Shown in pieces: positions 6,054-14,977 of a stretch of DNA of 43,704 bases. Position 1 is the first letter of the stretch. The number at the start of each line of letters is the position of its first letter. The translations under genes were made by a program, and so were the position numbers. Location: contig JAFTGD010000019.1 of assembly GCA_017458065.1 (NCBI GenBank), forward strand, positions 1-43,704, given 5' to 3'. The stretch comes from Oscillospiraceae bacterium. GTDB lineage: Bacteria > Bacillota > Clostridia > Oscillospirales > Oscillospiraceae. Under the pieces are notes generated by a model. The model was not told the origin of the DNA. It saw only the letters and a list, made by a program, of their open reading frames with translations, and did not search any database.

Positions 6054-8108
6054 ATGGCAAACATTTCCAGAAGAGATTTTCTGAAGGGCTCTGCTGCAGG
6101 CGTTCTATCTGTCGTGGCTGGCGGAATGCTCGGAGGTACTGCGAGCGCAGAGGAGTCTGTTCCTGTACCCGACACCTCGGTTTCGGCTGCGTCCGAATTG
6201 ATTTCCTGGCGCACTCCTCCGGAAAAAATAGCGGAAAGTGAATTCAAAGAAGTCTACATTTCTGACATTGTCATCGTCGGGGCCGGTAACGCCGGTATGG
6301 TTGCAGGCGTCGCTGCCGCTCAGGCCGGTGCAAGTGTTACTATTGTAGAGAAAATGGGTGCAATCGGAACTACAAGATATCATATCGGTACGGTAGGTTC
6401 CAAATACCAAAAAGCTGCGGGCGTCGAAATAAACAAAGCCGAAATCGTTGAGGAGATTTGTAAATACGCCTCCCACAACTGCGATCAGAAACTGGTACGC
6501 CTGTGGGCAGATGAGTCCGGCGCAACAATCGACTGGCTTGGTGAAATGATGGAAGAACTGGGCTATGAGATGGTGATGGAAACAGACTGTGGTAATGAGG
6601 AGCACGGATTTTACAAGACGTTTCCTACCTGTCACAATCTACAGGCTCTCATTCCCGCGGATGCCATTGTAGGGTCTATGCAGGACGCATCCATTCTTCC
6701 AGGCATCGCCGAAAACCTTGTCGGTTTCCTATCGAAAGCCGGCGGCAAAATATTATTCAACACGCCTATGGAGCAGTTAATCCAGAATGCGGAAGGCCGC
6801 GTCATCGGCGTAGTCTGCAAGGATGCCGATGGCGACTATGTTGCCGTGTATGGGAAAAAGGCTGTCATGATCTGCACCGGTGGTTACGCATACAATGAAG
6901 AGATGATGGCAGACATGAATCCTTATGACACTTACCACTGCACAACCATGGAGGCTTACCCCGGAAACAACGGCGACGGGCTCAAGGCGGCGCTATGGAT
7001 TGGTGCTGATAAACAGGACATCCCCACGACCATGGTCTTTGACCGTGGCGGCGTCCCCGCCGGTACCCCCTGCGGCAATATGTATAAACAGTCCGGCATT
7101 ATGACCCACATCGGGAGTCAGCCATTTCTGAAAGTGAATCATGATGGCAAGCGCTTTGCGAATGAATCCGTCCCTTATGATTTTATTTACCATGCTGCCG
7201 CCCAGGAGCCGCTGAGTACATATTGCATGATTTTTGATGGCAATTGGAGAGAACAGACCCGCCAATTCCATACCATTGGATGCTCCCGAATTCAGCCAAG
7301 CCCCTCCGGAAACAAATACGTTCTTGCAACAGAGGATTTCACAGAATTCTTCCTGAACAACATCCTGGGTCCAGCCGGAGTCTTCGTCCAGGCGGATACT
7401 CTGGAAGAACTGGCAGAGAAGCTTCTGCTCCCCAAGGATGCATTTCTGGCCACGGTTGAGCGTTATAATGAACTCTGTGAAAAAGGTATAGATGAAGATT
7501 TTGGAAAGGAATCTTATCGCATGCTGCCGCTTGGTAAGGCACCGTATTATGGTGTCACGCTCGGCGGACAGCTTCTCGGTACGCTTGATGGGCTCAGAGT
7601 CAATACGAACCTGCAGGTTCTTGACAAGCAGCATCAGGTTATCCCCGGTCTGTATGCCGGTGGAAACGACACCGGTGGCTTCTTCAGCGGGAATTATCCC
7701 GAACTGATTGTCGGTCTGGCTATGGGCAGAACCGTGACTTTTGCAAGAATTGCCGGCGAAAACATGGCAAAAGAAGAGGGCGTTGAGATTGACGCCGTTG
7801 AGTTCCGCAAACAGCCCAAAGAGATTGTCGGTGCAGATGGCAACGGTACCTTCTCCTCCACGAAGCAGGGACTTGGCGGAGATGTAACCGTCACCTGTAC
7901 GTTTGAAAATGGTAAGCTTGTAGACGCAACAATCACAGGCGATCACGAGACCCCAGACTACGGTGGAAAAGCAATCCCGATGCTTCTCGGTGAGCTTCTT
8001 GAAAGCGGCTCTCCGACCATAGATGCTGTCAGCGGTGCAAGCATAACCAGCACTGCCGTAATCAGCGCTGCAAAAGAGTGCTTCCAGCTTGCCGGTGTCG
8101 CCTTTTAA
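6054..8108 (+). CDS. Tat-exported FAD/FMN flavoprotein reductase (fumarate/urocanate reductase family)
   Basis: A 684-residue protein from the ATG at 6054, after AAAGGGG. It opens with a twin-arginine signal (SRRDFLKGS, Arg 6 and 7) and a hydrophobic stretch ending near residue 32. Residues 70-100 are a Rossmann FAD site (IVIVGAGNAGM, then VTIVEKMG). GLYAGGNDTGG closes the flavin domain, which belongs to the fumarate reductase/succinate dehydrogenase flavoprotein family. Residues about 600-684 are an FMN-binding domain with DAVSGASITST, Thr665 being the expected covalent FMN site. Such enzymes reduce unsaturated organic acids outside the membrane as anaerobic electron acceptors. The actual substrate cannot be read from the sequence. 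ApbE, needed for flavin attachment, is not in the window. Confidence 0.85.
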   Translation: MANISRRDFLKGSAAGVLSVVAGGMLGGTASAEESVPVPDTSVSAASELISWRTPPEKIAESEFKEVYISDIVIVGAGNAGMVAGVAAAQAGASVTIVEKMGAIGTTRYHIGTVGSKYQKAAGVEINKAEIVEEICKYASHNCDQKLVRLWADESGATIDWLGEMMEELGYEMVMETDCGNEEHGFYKTFPTCHNLQALIPADAIVGSMQDASILPGIAENLVGFLSKAGGKILFNTPMEQLIQNAEGRVIGVVCKDADGDYVAVYGKKAVMICTGGYAYNEEMMADMNPYDTYHCTTMEAYPGNNGDGLKAALWIGADKQDIPTTMVFDRGGVPAGTPCGNMYKQSGIMTHIGSQPFLKVNHDGKRFANESVPYDFIYHAAAQEPLSTYCMIFDGNWREQTRQFHTIGCSRIQPSPSGNKYVLATEDFTEFFLNNILGPAGVFVQADTLEELAEKLLLPKDAFLATVERYNELCEKGIDEDFGKESYRMLPLGKAPYYGVTLGGQLLGTLDGLRVNTNLQVLDKQHQVIPGLYAGGNDTGGFFSGNYPELIVGLAMGRTVTFARIAGENMAKEEGVEIDAVEFRKQPKEIVGADGNGTFSSTKQGLGGDVTVTCTFENGKLVDATITGDHETPDYGGKAIPMLLGELLESGSPTIDAVSGASITSTAVISAAKECFQLAGVAF

Positions 8109-8143
8109 ATCCAAGCTTCATTTCAGATAAAAGTCTATCACAC

Positions 8144-8197
8144 AAAACAGCCCTTTCATCTGTCAATTTGGATACCTGACAGTGAAAGGACTGTTTT
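8144..8197 (+). terminator. Intrinsic terminator of the flavin reductase
   Basis: AAAACAG-CCTTTCA-CTGTC pairs with GACAG-TGAAAGG-CTGTTTT around a loop of about 12 bases, with a few mismatches, and ends in TTTTATTTG. It lies 36 bases after the stop codon. Confidence 0.8.
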
Positions 8198-8359
8198 ATT
8201 TGATTTACAGTTTTCTGGCTATCAGTGCGCCTCCAGGCGGCCAGGCAGACCATATTGCATAATCTTGACAATTACGCAACTTCTTTTGAGTAAGGAAGAA
8301 AAAGCGTAGAGCCTAACCTCATTTGTGTGCAGGATGTTCAACCCTGCATGAGCACTGTG
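8198..8359. other. Non-coding right end of the cassette with two inverted repeats
   Basis: No gene is seen. Two dyads stand out: TTGCATAAT (8255-8263) with ATTACGCAA (8271-8279), one mismatch and a seven-base centre; and TGCAGG (8328-8333) with CCTGCA (8343-8348), 12 bases from the right-hand 27-bp repeat. Inverted repeats near an attachment core could be recombinase or accessory-factor sites. No experimental type can be assigned from sequence. Confidence 0.4.
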
Positions 8360-8386
8360 TCAGTCCATGCCGAGGTATCCGTAGTC
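8360..8386. repeat. 27-bp direct repeat, right copy (in-frame 3' end of copA)
   Basis: Identical to 4868-4894. In this copy the sequence is the functional end of copA, coding for DYGYLGMD and the stop codon on the minus strand. Identity ends sharply: the next base is C at 8387 but T at 4895, and on the other side G at 8359 but T at 4867. Confidence 0.9.
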
Positions 8387-10927
8387 CTCTTCTTCCACGG
8401 CTTTCCGGATGGCGTCCTCGTCCGGGTCGCCGCTGAGGGTGATCACGGCGGTCCCCGCCTCAAAGTCGGCCGTCGCTTCGCTGACGAAGTCCAGTTTCTC
8501 CAGCGCCTTCTTGATGGCCGCCTCGCAGTGATGGCACATCATGCCCTCGATGCGGACGGTCTTCCGCCCGTCTGCTGCATGCGCAGGCGCTTCCTCCTCC
8601 GCCGCAGCTTCCGGCGTCCCGCTCTCCGGCAGCGCACGTTTGCGCATGGGCCGGTCGTGGGAGGCATCCTGCATTTTAAAGAGGTTCAGCCGCAGGGCGT
8701 TCATGCAGACGGTGAAGCTGGAGAGGCTCATGGCTGCCGCGCCGATCATCGGGTTCATCTTCCAGGCGAAGAGCCCCGCCGCCAGCGGAATGCAGATGAC
8801 GTTATAGAAGAAGGCCCAGAACAGATTCTCGTGGATGTTGCGCAGGGTGGCACGGCTGAGGCGGATGGCCGCAGCGACGTCGGTCAGGCGGCTGTTCATC
8901 AGGACGACGTCGGCGCTGTCGATGGCGACGTCGGTGCCCGCGCCGATGGCGATGCCGATGTCCGCTCTGGTGAGGGCGGGGGCGTCGTTGATGCCGTCGC
9001 CCACCATGGCTACTTTGCCGCGCTGCTGCAGGTGGCGGATGACGCTCTCCTTGCCGTCCGGCAGCACGCCCGCGATCACGCGGTCCACGCCCGCCTCGCC
9101 GCCGATGGCCCTGGCGGTGCGCTCGTTGTCGCCGGTCAGCATGACGACTTCGATGCCCATATTGCGGAGCTGTTGTACCGCCTCGGCGGAATCCTCTTTG
9201 ATGACGTCGGCCACGGCGATGATGCCGGCAAGCTTCCCGTCCTCGGCGAAGAAGAGCGGCGTCTTGCCCTGGGAGGCGAGCGCCTCGGCCTTCTCATCGA
9301 GCGCCGCGCTGACCGCCGCCACACCGCGGATGTACTTGCCGCTTCCGGCGTTCAGCTGTTTTCCGTTCCGGGCGGCAGTCAGGCCGTTACCCGGCAGGGC
9401 ACGGAAGTCCGTGACCTCCTCCGCCTGCAGACCGCGCTTTCCTGCCTCCTCGACGACGGCCCGGGCGAGCGGGTGCTCGCTCCGGTTCTCCATGGCGTAG
9501 GCGAGGCGCAGAAGCTGATCCTCCGATGTCCCTTGCGCCGGGATGATGTCCGTCACCTTCGGCTCGCCGGAGGTGATGGTCCCTGTCTTGTCCAGGGCAA
9601 TGATCTGCACTTTCCCGGCGCTCTCCAGGGCTTCGCTGGTCTTGAAGAGGATGCCGTTTTTCGCGCCCATGCCGTTACCGACCATGATGGCCACGGGCGT
9701 CGCGAGGCCGAGGGCGCAGGGGCAGGAGATCACCAGGACGGAGATGCCTCTGGCGAGGGCAAAGCTGAGGCTCTGCCCGGCGAGCAGCCAGCCGATCACC
9801 ACGACAACCGAGATCGCGATCACCGCGGGCACAAACACGCCCGACACCCGATCCGCGATCCTCGCGATGGGCGCTTTGGTGGCCGCCGCATCCGAGACCA
9901 TCTTCACGATCTGGCTGAGGGTCGTGTCCTCGCCGACGCGGGTAGCCTGGCAGCGGATAAAGCCGGACTGGTTGATGGTGGCGGCGCTGACCTTATCCCC
10001 CGCTTCCTTGTCCACGGGGATGCTCTCGCCGGTCAGGGCGGATTCGTTCACGGCGCTGCTTCCCTTGAGGACGATACCGTCCACGGGGATGCTCTCGCCC
10101 GGCCGGACGACAAAGACATCGCCGGTGCGGACTTCTTCAATGCCGACCTCGACCTCCTGCCCGTCACGGACCAGGACCGCGGTCTTCGGCGCAAGCTTCA
10201 TGAGGCTCTTCAGCGCGTCGGTGGTCCTGCCCTTGGACATGGCCTCCAGCATCTTGCCGACGGTGATGAGCGCGGGGATCATGGCAGCGGACTCGAAGTA
10301 CAGCTTGTCGTGATAGAGCTCCATCAGCTCCATATTGCCGGCGCCGCGGGTCACCATGCCACACATCTCGAAGAACACGAAGAGGCTCCAGCCGAAGCTG
10401 ACCGAGGAGCCCAGCGCCACCAGGGTGTCCATGTTCGGCGCGCCGTGGCGCAGCGAGCCGAAGCCGCTTACAAAGAACTTGCTGTTGATGATCATGACGA
10501 TCAGGGCGATCAGCATCTGCGTCAGGGTGAGGCCCAGATGGTTGTGCTCATAATACGCAGGCAGCGGCCAGCCCCACATGTTGTGCCCCATGGTGATGTA
10601 CATGAGCACAATCAGGAAGCCGACCGAGAGGATCAGGCGGCGCTTCAGCTTCGGCGTCTCACGGTCCTTCAGGGCGTCCTCCTCGGCGGCAAAGCTCCCC
10701 GCGCTGTTCTTCTGCGCTGCGGAAGCGCTCCCCTTCGGCGAGGCGCCGTAGCCGGCGTTCTCGACGGCGCGGATGATCTCGGCCTGGGACGCGCTCCCCT
10801 CGACCCCCATGGAGTTGGTCAGCAGACTCACGCTGCAGGCGGTGACGCCGGGCACCCCGGACACGGCTTTCTCGACCCGCGCCTGGCAGGCGGCACAGCT
10901 CATCCCTGTGACAATATACTGTTCCAA
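8360..10927 (-). CDS. copA: Copper-exporting P1B-type ATPase with HMA domains at both ends
   Basis: An 855-residue protein that moves Cu(I) out of the cell using ATP. I place the start at TTG (10925-10927) because GGAGGGAG ends five bases upstream; an in-frame ATG at 10969 lacks such a site. The N-terminal HMA domain has GMSCAAC (Cys 11 and 14). Membrane helices lie at about 98-112, 132-148, 165-185, 205-225 and 362-405. Other marks are TGES (299-302), CPC in the metal-binding helix (402-404), the phosphorylated Asp in DKTGT (446), SEHPLA and GDGINDAP. A second HMA domain with CHHC (798-801) occupies the C-terminus after an Ala/Glu linker. Most CopA proteins have HMA domains only at the N-terminus. 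The 3' end is the target of the cassette insertion. Confidence 0.95.
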   Translation of the reverse strand: MEQYIVTGMSCAACQARVEKAVSGVPGVTACSVSLLTNSMGVEGSASQAEIIRAVENAGYGASPKGSASAAQKNSAGSFAAEEDALKDRETPKLKRRLILSVGFLIVLMYITMGHNMWGWPLPAYYEHNHLGLTLTQMLIALIVMIINSKFFVSGFGSLRHGAPNMDTLVALGSSVSFGWSLFVFFEMCGMVTRGAGNMELMELYHDKLYFESAAMIPALITVGKMLEAMSKGRTTDALKSLMKLAPKTAVLVRDGQEVEVGIEEVRTGDVFVVRPGESIPVDGIVLKGSSAVNESALTGESIPVDKEAGDKVSAATINQSGFIRCQATRVGEDTTLSQIVKMVSDAAATKAPIARIADRVSGVFVPAVIAISVVVVIGWLLAGQSLSFALARGISVLVISCPCALGLATPVAIMVGNGMGAKNGILFKTSEALESAGKVQIIALDKTGTITSGEPKVTDIIPAQGTSEDQLLRLAYAMENRSEHPLARAVVEEAGKRGLQAEEVTDFRALPGNGLTAARNGKQLNAGSGKYIRGVAAVSAALDEKAEALASQGKTPLFFAEDGKLAGIIAVADVIKEDSAEAVQQLRNMGIEVVMLTGDNERTARAIGGEAGVDRVIAGVLPDGKESVIRHLQQRGKVAMVGDGINDAPALTRADIGIAIGAGTDVAIDSADVVLMNSRLTDVAAAIRLSRATLRNIHENLFWAFFYNVICIPLAAGLFAWKMNPMIGAAAMSLSSFTVCMNALRLNLFKMQDASHDRPMRKRALPESGTPEAAAEEEAPAHAADGRKTVRIEGMMCHHCEAAIKKALEKLDFVSEATADFEAGTAVITLSGDPDEDAIRKAVEEEDYGYLGMD

Positions 10928-11013
10928 GTTTTCTCCCTCCGAACACGGCGTCGGGATCCGGCATCTCATAGGAACCTTCCGCCGTGTTTCATGTTTCTAA
11001 CTGTTATGAAGGC

Positions 11014-11040
11014 ACAGGGGGCGTCGTAAACGCCCCCTGT
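11014..11040. terminator. Stem-loop between copA and the pseudokinase gene
   Basis: A perfect 11-bp stem, ACAGGGGGCGT (11014-11024) with ACGCCCCCTGT (11030-11040), loop of five. It lies just past the stop of the gene at 11064. No strong T-run follows on either strand, so termination strength is uncertain. Confidence 0.55.
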
Positions 11041-11063
11041 ATCATGCTATGTTCATGCGCCGC

Positions 11064-12752
11064 TTATCCGACGTACTCCACAATGTAACCGATCCGTCCG
11101 CCGTACATGCCATAGAAGTCGGTGAGCGGGTTTTCTCTGCTGTCGTTGTAGACCCATCTGCCGTTGAGGTTCCAGAGCATGACGTAGTCCTCCGCGGCGC
11201 CGTCGCCGCCGTCGGTATACGAGGGCTCGCCGGCATCCCACTGGTAGAACTCCACATTCTCGCCGCTCTCCCAGATGAGGTTTCCGTCCTCACGGTGCGC
11301 GCCGATCCAGACGCGGTCAAAGCCCGCCTGGTTGGCAAGGTCGATCACCTGCTGCAGCTCTTCAGCGCTGTTGACGGTGACCAGCTGGCCTCCCCGCGCG
11401 ATGGCCTCCTGCTGGGCCTGCAGCCAGCTGACATCGGCGCGGATCGCCTCATAGCTGTGGGGCAATGTCGCAAGGTCGATCGCCTGCTGCGCGGCCTCCT
11501 GGGCCTCGATCTCCGCCTGCTGGGCTTCAAGCTCGGCCTGACGGGCCTGCTCCTCAGCCAGCTGCTGCTGATACTGGATCTGCTCCTCTGAGAGGATGGC
11601 CGAGACGCTCGGGTCCTCTGTGGGCTCCGCGGACGGAACCACGACCGAGACGTTGGTCGGAGCGCCGCCTCCGGGCCGGTCGGAGAAGGCGTTGATCAGA
11701 ATATTGGCGACGACAGCCGCGATCAGCAGCACCGCCAGCAGCAGGAACACCACCAGCAGCGGACGGCGCTTCTGTTCCGTCTCCTCCTGCTGTTGCTGCG
11801 CTGCCTTGCCGGATGCGCGGGAGGCGGTCTGCTTCCCGTTCTGCTTTTTCCTCTTGACCTGGATGGGCGCCAGCTCCGGGTCCGACTCCTCTGTCAGGAT
11901 CGGGATCCCCTGTTTGCCTCGAGGTTCATACACGCGTATCTCCTCCTCTTCGTCGAGTTCCGTCGGATCGCGCGGATCCGGCTCGTCCAATCCGAATATA
12001 TCCGCCAAGCTGACCTTCTCCTCTCCCTGCTGCGTTTTTCTCTTCGGCCGGGTCAGTCCGGCCTCTGCGAAGACCTCGTCCTCGGTTTTCTCGGTGTCGT
12101 CGGCCCCGTCCCTGACGGAGGCGACGATGTCGTCGAGGAGCCTGTCCTCGTCATTGCCGCTCTCGGTGAGATCGGCCTCGGCCTTGCCTTCGATAATCTG
12201 CAGCATCATCTGCTCCAGATCGCTCAACTCGTTCTCGTCCTTCTGGAAGATCGCCTCCGCGCCGGTCTTCTCCCGCAGAAGACGGTTGTCCTCGCAGTAG
12301 TCCAGCATGACGGCCAGCTCTTCCGGGTTGCGGTAACGGTCGCCTTCCTTGAAGCGCAGCGCCTTTTCGATGATGTCCCCCAGCTGCCTGCCGGCGGCGG
12401 CCGGCGCGTAGACGGTCTTGCCGCTCATGCGCATCAACTGGGAATTGTTGCTCTCCCCTTCAAAGGGGAGGCGCCCCGCGCTAGCGCCGTAATAGAGGAT
12501 CAGGCCGAGGGAATAGACATCCGACTGCGGGCAGGGCTTGTTGTTCCAATAGATCTCCGGTGCGATGTAGGCCAGCTCCTGCTCTCCCCAATCGCTTTTC
12601 CTGGCGGGGCCTATGGCGATCTCGCCGTCCGGGCGGACGCTGATGTTCTCGGGATAGATGCCCCCGTGATAGGCCTTGTTGCCGGATTCCGCCTTGATCT
12701 GCCTGCAGATCTCGGCCACCAGGGCACAGAGGTCCTTCCTGCTCAGTTCCAC
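11064..12752 (-). CDS. Membrane protein: N-lobe-less pseudokinase, TM segment, coiled coil and C-type lectin domain
   Basis: 562 residues from the in-frame GTG at 12750-12752. Residues 28-155 resemble the C-lobe of a Ser/Thr kinase (HGGIYPENI in place of HRD.KPEN; IGPAR in place of DFG; YIAPEIYW; SDVYSLGLILYY). The catalytic Asp, the Mg-binding Asp and the whole ATP-binding N-lobe are missing, so it should not phosphorylate. An acidic linker leads to a transmembrane helix (331-356), a Gln/Glu/Ala coiled coil (388-425) and a C-type lectin-like domain (433-562, VWIGAHREDGNLIWESGE, then YVMLWNLNGRW). The topology suggests cytoplasmic pseudokinase and external lectin. The true start is uncertain: homologue-like sequence (FDPAYALSRN) continues in frame upstream of the GTG (see findings). 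Confidence 0.75.
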   Translation of the reverse strand: MELSRKDLCALVAEICRQIKAESGNKAYHGGIYPENISVRPDGEIAIGPARKSDWGEQELAYIAPEIYWNNKPCPQSDVYSLGLILYYGASAGRLPFEGESNNSQLMRMSGKTVYAPAAAGRQLGDIIEKALRFKEGDRYRNPEELAVMLDYCEDNRLLREKTGAEAIFQKDENELSDLEQMMLQIIEGKAEADLTESGNDEDRLLDDIVASVRDGADDTEKTEDEVFAEAGLTRPKRKTQQGEEKVSLADIFGLDEPDPRDPTELDEEEEIRVYEPRGKQGIPILTEESDPELAPIQVKRKKQNGKQTASRASGKAAQQQQEETEQKRRPLLVVFLLLAVLLIAAVVANILINAFSDRPGGGAPTNVSVVVPSAEPTEDPSVSAILSEEQIQYQQQLAEEQARQAELEAQQAEIEAQEAAQQAIDLATLPHSYEAIRADVSWLQAQQEAIARGGQLVTVNSAEELQQVIDLANQAGFDRVWIGAHREDGNLIWESGENVEFYQWDAGEPSYTDGGDGAAEDYVMLWNLNGRWVYNDSRENPLTDFYGMYGGRIGYIVEYVG

Positions 12753-12892
12753 CAGATTCCTGCTCAGGGCGTAAGCCGGATCAAAAACATGCTTTTCGAT
12801 ATTCCCCGCCCCCTCTTCTGTATCTGATATATCGTATCACACAGGGTGTTCCCTCGTCAAGAGTGCTTTCGTGAATTCGCTGTGTCGGGGCC

Positions 12893-14497
12893 TTATTTTT
12901 CGATTTTTGCAATCAGCTTGCGGATCCACTCGGCATAGTTCCGCAGGTCCCGGTTGGCCCGGCCGTCCAGCCCGCGGCAGATTGCCAGCAGCTGCTCGGC
13001 GGCTTCGACCAGCTCCTTCAGGAGCGGGTTTTCTTTCTTCTTTCCGCCGCCCTCTTTGACCACGGGCACGCCCTCGGGGAAGGTCTCCCAGCGCTCTTCG
13101 AGGAGGTCGAAGGTCGCGCCGCTGTAGGGGGCAAAGGCGCGGTAGCCCAGCTCCTTGTTCAGGCAGGCTGTAAACGCATCGGCGGATTCCGGATCGCCGT
13201 GGTTGACAAAGACGAACTTCGGTTTCTCCCGGAAGCCGTGCAGCCAGGCGATCAGGCCGTTCTTGTCCGCGTGGCCGCTGACGCCGGGCAGGGTGTCGAT
13301 CTCCGCCTCGACCTGGATGGTCTCGTTGAAGAGCTTGACGCTCTTCGCGCCGTCCACCAGAATGCGGCCCAGTGTCCCCACCGCCTGGTAGCCGACGAAC
13401 AGAACCGTGCATTCCGGCCTCCAGAGGTTGTGCTTCAGGTGGTGCCGGACACGGCCGGCGTCGCACATGCCGCTGGCCGAGATGATGATCTTGGGCGTCT
13501 TGTCCTCGTTGATGGCGACGGACTCCTCCTGGCTGACCGCAAGCTGCAGCCCCGGGAAGACCAGCGGGTTTATGCCGGAGCGGATCTCGGAGCGCATCTT
13601 TTCATCCAGGTATGCCGTATCGCACTGGAGGAAGATGCTCGTGGCCTCGATGGCGAGAGGGCTGTCCATGTAGACGGGGAAGTCGCCGTGGCCTTTGACC
13701 ATCTGCTTTTCCTTGATCTCGCGGATGAAGTACAGCATCTCCTGCGTCCGGCCGACGGCAAAGGACGGGATGATCATGTTGCCGCCCCGGTCCAGTGTCT
13801 TCTGGATGCGTCTGGCAAACTCCTCAACATAGTCCACCCGCTCTTCGGTGTGCAGCCGGTCGCCATAGGTCGACTCGATCACCAGCACATCCGCCGACTC
13901 GACATGCTGCGGGTCCTTCAGGATGGGCTGGTCCGCGTTCCCCACGTCGCCGCTGAAGCAGAGCTTGCGCTCCTCGCCGTCCTCACTCAGCCAGACCTCG
14001 ATGGCGGCCGAGCCGAGCAGATGCCCCACATCCGTCATCCGGATGCTGACGGCCTCGTTGACCTGGATGACTTCGCCGTAGGAGCAGCGGCGGAACAGCT
14101 TCAACACGCCCTCGGTGTCCTCCATGTCGTAGACCGGCTCGATGGCGGCCCCGCCGCTGCGCTGGGCTTTGCGGTTCTTCCACTCGGCTTCGGTCTCCTG
14201 GATGTTGGCGCAGTCACGCAGCATGATGGCACACAGGTCGCAGGTCGCGGCGCTGGCATAAATCGGGCCGCGATAGCCCTTCTTATACAGCAGCGGCAGC
14301 ATGCCGGAGTGGTCGATGTGCGCATGCGTCAGCAGCACAAAGTCCAGATCCTGATATGCCACCGGCAGAGGGGCGTTTACAAACAGGTCCTTCCCCTGCT
14401 CCATGCCGAAGTCCACCAGGCCCTTCTTCTCCCCCGCCTCGATCAGCGTACAGCTGCCCGTCACCTCATGCGCCGCTCCGTAGAATCCGATTTTCAC
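12893..14497 (-). CDS. Metallo-beta-lactamase/beta-CASP nuclease (CPSF-type RNA exonuclease family)
   Basis: A 534-residue protein. The GTG at 14495-14497 follows AAAGGAAG and gives the conserved N-terminus KIGFYGAAHEVTGSC; the frame upstream has no homologous sequence. The metal site is THAHIDHSG with GHLLGSA and FSGDVGN. The beta-CASP insert has PSFAVGRTQEMLYFI, MDSPLAIEAT and SASGMCDAGRVRHHL, and the last ligand lies in VSGHADKNG. These are the marks of beta-CASP RNases acting on RNA (or DNA) ends in the cytoplasm. A short Lys/Glu-rich C-terminal extension follows. It is probably monocistronic. Confidence 0.9.
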   Translation of the reverse strand: MKIGFYGAAHEVTGSCTLIEAGEKKGLVDFGMEQGKDLFVNAPLPVAYQDLDFVLLTHAHIDHSGMLPLLYKKGYRGPIYASAATCDLCAIMLRDCANIQETEAEWKNRKAQRSGGAAIEPVYDMEDTEGVLKLFRRCSYGEVIQVNEAVSIRMTDVGHLLGSAAIEVWLSEDGEERKLCFSGDVGNADQPILKDPQHVESADVLVIESTYGDRLHTEERVDYVEEFARRIQKTLDRGGNMIIPSFAVGRTQEMLYFIREIKEKQMVKGHGDFPVYMDSPLAIEATSIFLQCDTAYLDEKMRSEIRSGINPLVFPGLQLAVSQEESVAINEDKTPKIIISASGMCDAGRVRHHLKHNLWRPECTVLFVGYQAVGTLGRILVDGAKSVKLFNETIQVEAEIDTLPGVSGHADKNGLIAWLHGFREKPKFVFVNHGDPESADAFTACLNKELGYRAFAPYSGATFDLLEERWETFPEGVPVVKEGGGKKKENPLLKELVEAAEQLLAICRGLDGRANRDLRNYAEWIRKLIAKIEK

Positions 14498-14645
14498 TCC
14501 GATACGCTTCCTTTCCGCACTCAGTTTCAGTTCTTTTTTATAGCTGTATTGTACACGATTTTTTCCGGTTTGGCAACCTGACTTCCGTATTCTGCGCACC
14601 CGCGCTTTTTGTCTGCAATCTTCCCGAAATGTTCATAGGTTTTGA

Positions 14646-14674
14646 TTGACAAGGCCCCTCTCCTTCGCTATAAT
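14646..14674 (+). promoter_or_regulatory. Consensus sigma-A promoter of the DUF1858 gene
   Basis: Perfect TTGACA (14646-14651), 17-base spacer, perfect TATAAT (14669-14674), 36 bases before the start codon. This is one of the strongest-looking promoters in the window. Confidence 0.85.
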
Positions 14675-14709
14675 ATGCTAAACATTCCTACCAGAGGAGA
14701 TGAATCGTT

Positions 14710-14919
14710 ATGGAAATCACCACAAATACCACCATGGGTGAGATGCTCGAATATGACATGGGCATCGCCTATGTGCTCATGCAGTGCGGGATGCATTGCG
14801 TCGGATGCCCCTCCTCCATCGGGGAGAGCCTGGAAGAAGCCTGTGCCGTCCATGGGCTGAATCCGGACGACGTGCTTGCCGAGATCAACGCGTATCTCGA
14901 CAGCCGGGAAACCGTCTGA
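14710..14919 (+). CDS. DUF1858-domain redox-type small protein
   Basis: 69 residues, ATG at 14710 after GAGGAG. The sequence ITTNTTMGEMLEYDMGIAYV and CGMHCVGCPSSIGESLEEAC covers the whole DUF1858 domain, with a C-x3-C-x2-C cluster (residues 27-34) typical of these small proteins, which occur alone or fused to hybrid-cluster and redox proteins. The role may be disulfide or metal chemistry and is not established. Its terminator separates it from the two-component genes, though read-through is possible. Confidence 0.8.
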   Translation: MEITTNTTMGEMLEYDMGIAYVLMQCGMHCVGCPSSIGESLEEACAVHGLNPDDVLAEINAYLDSRETV

Positions 14920-14932
14920 GTACGCATAGGGA

Positions 14933-14960
14933 AAGACGCGCGGAAAGCGCGTCTTTTTTT
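14933..14960 (+). terminator. Intrinsic terminator of the DUF1858 gene
   Basis: AAGACGCGC (14933-14941) and GCGCGTCTT (14947-14955), five-base loop, followed by a run of T. It ends 18 bases before the next start codon. Confidence 0.85.
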
Positions 14961-14977
14961 ATTAGGGAGGCCTGTGC

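Larger units (their letters stand above)
4868..8386. mobile_element. Putative mobile cassette (MerR + flavin reductase) inserted at the 3' end of copA
   Basis: The segment is bounded by the two 27-bp direct repeats and carries only two genes, transcribed apart. With one repeat removed, copA would be followed directly by the tRNA-Arg promoter, an ordinary gene arrangement. The insertion keeps the copA reading frame intact because the right-hand repeat supplies its last codons. No recombinase gene lies inside. The cassette looks less GC-rich than copA and the genes beyond it, by eye. Mobilisation in trans, for instance by a tyrosine recombinase, or a reduced remnant of a larger island are both possible. 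Confidence 0.6.

Noticed and set aside
8327-11029. A 900-codon open frame on the plus strand across copA
   Set aside because: It is the antisense frame of a GC-rich gene; residues are Asp/Gly/His/Arg-rich without any domain, and copA on the minus strand is certain.
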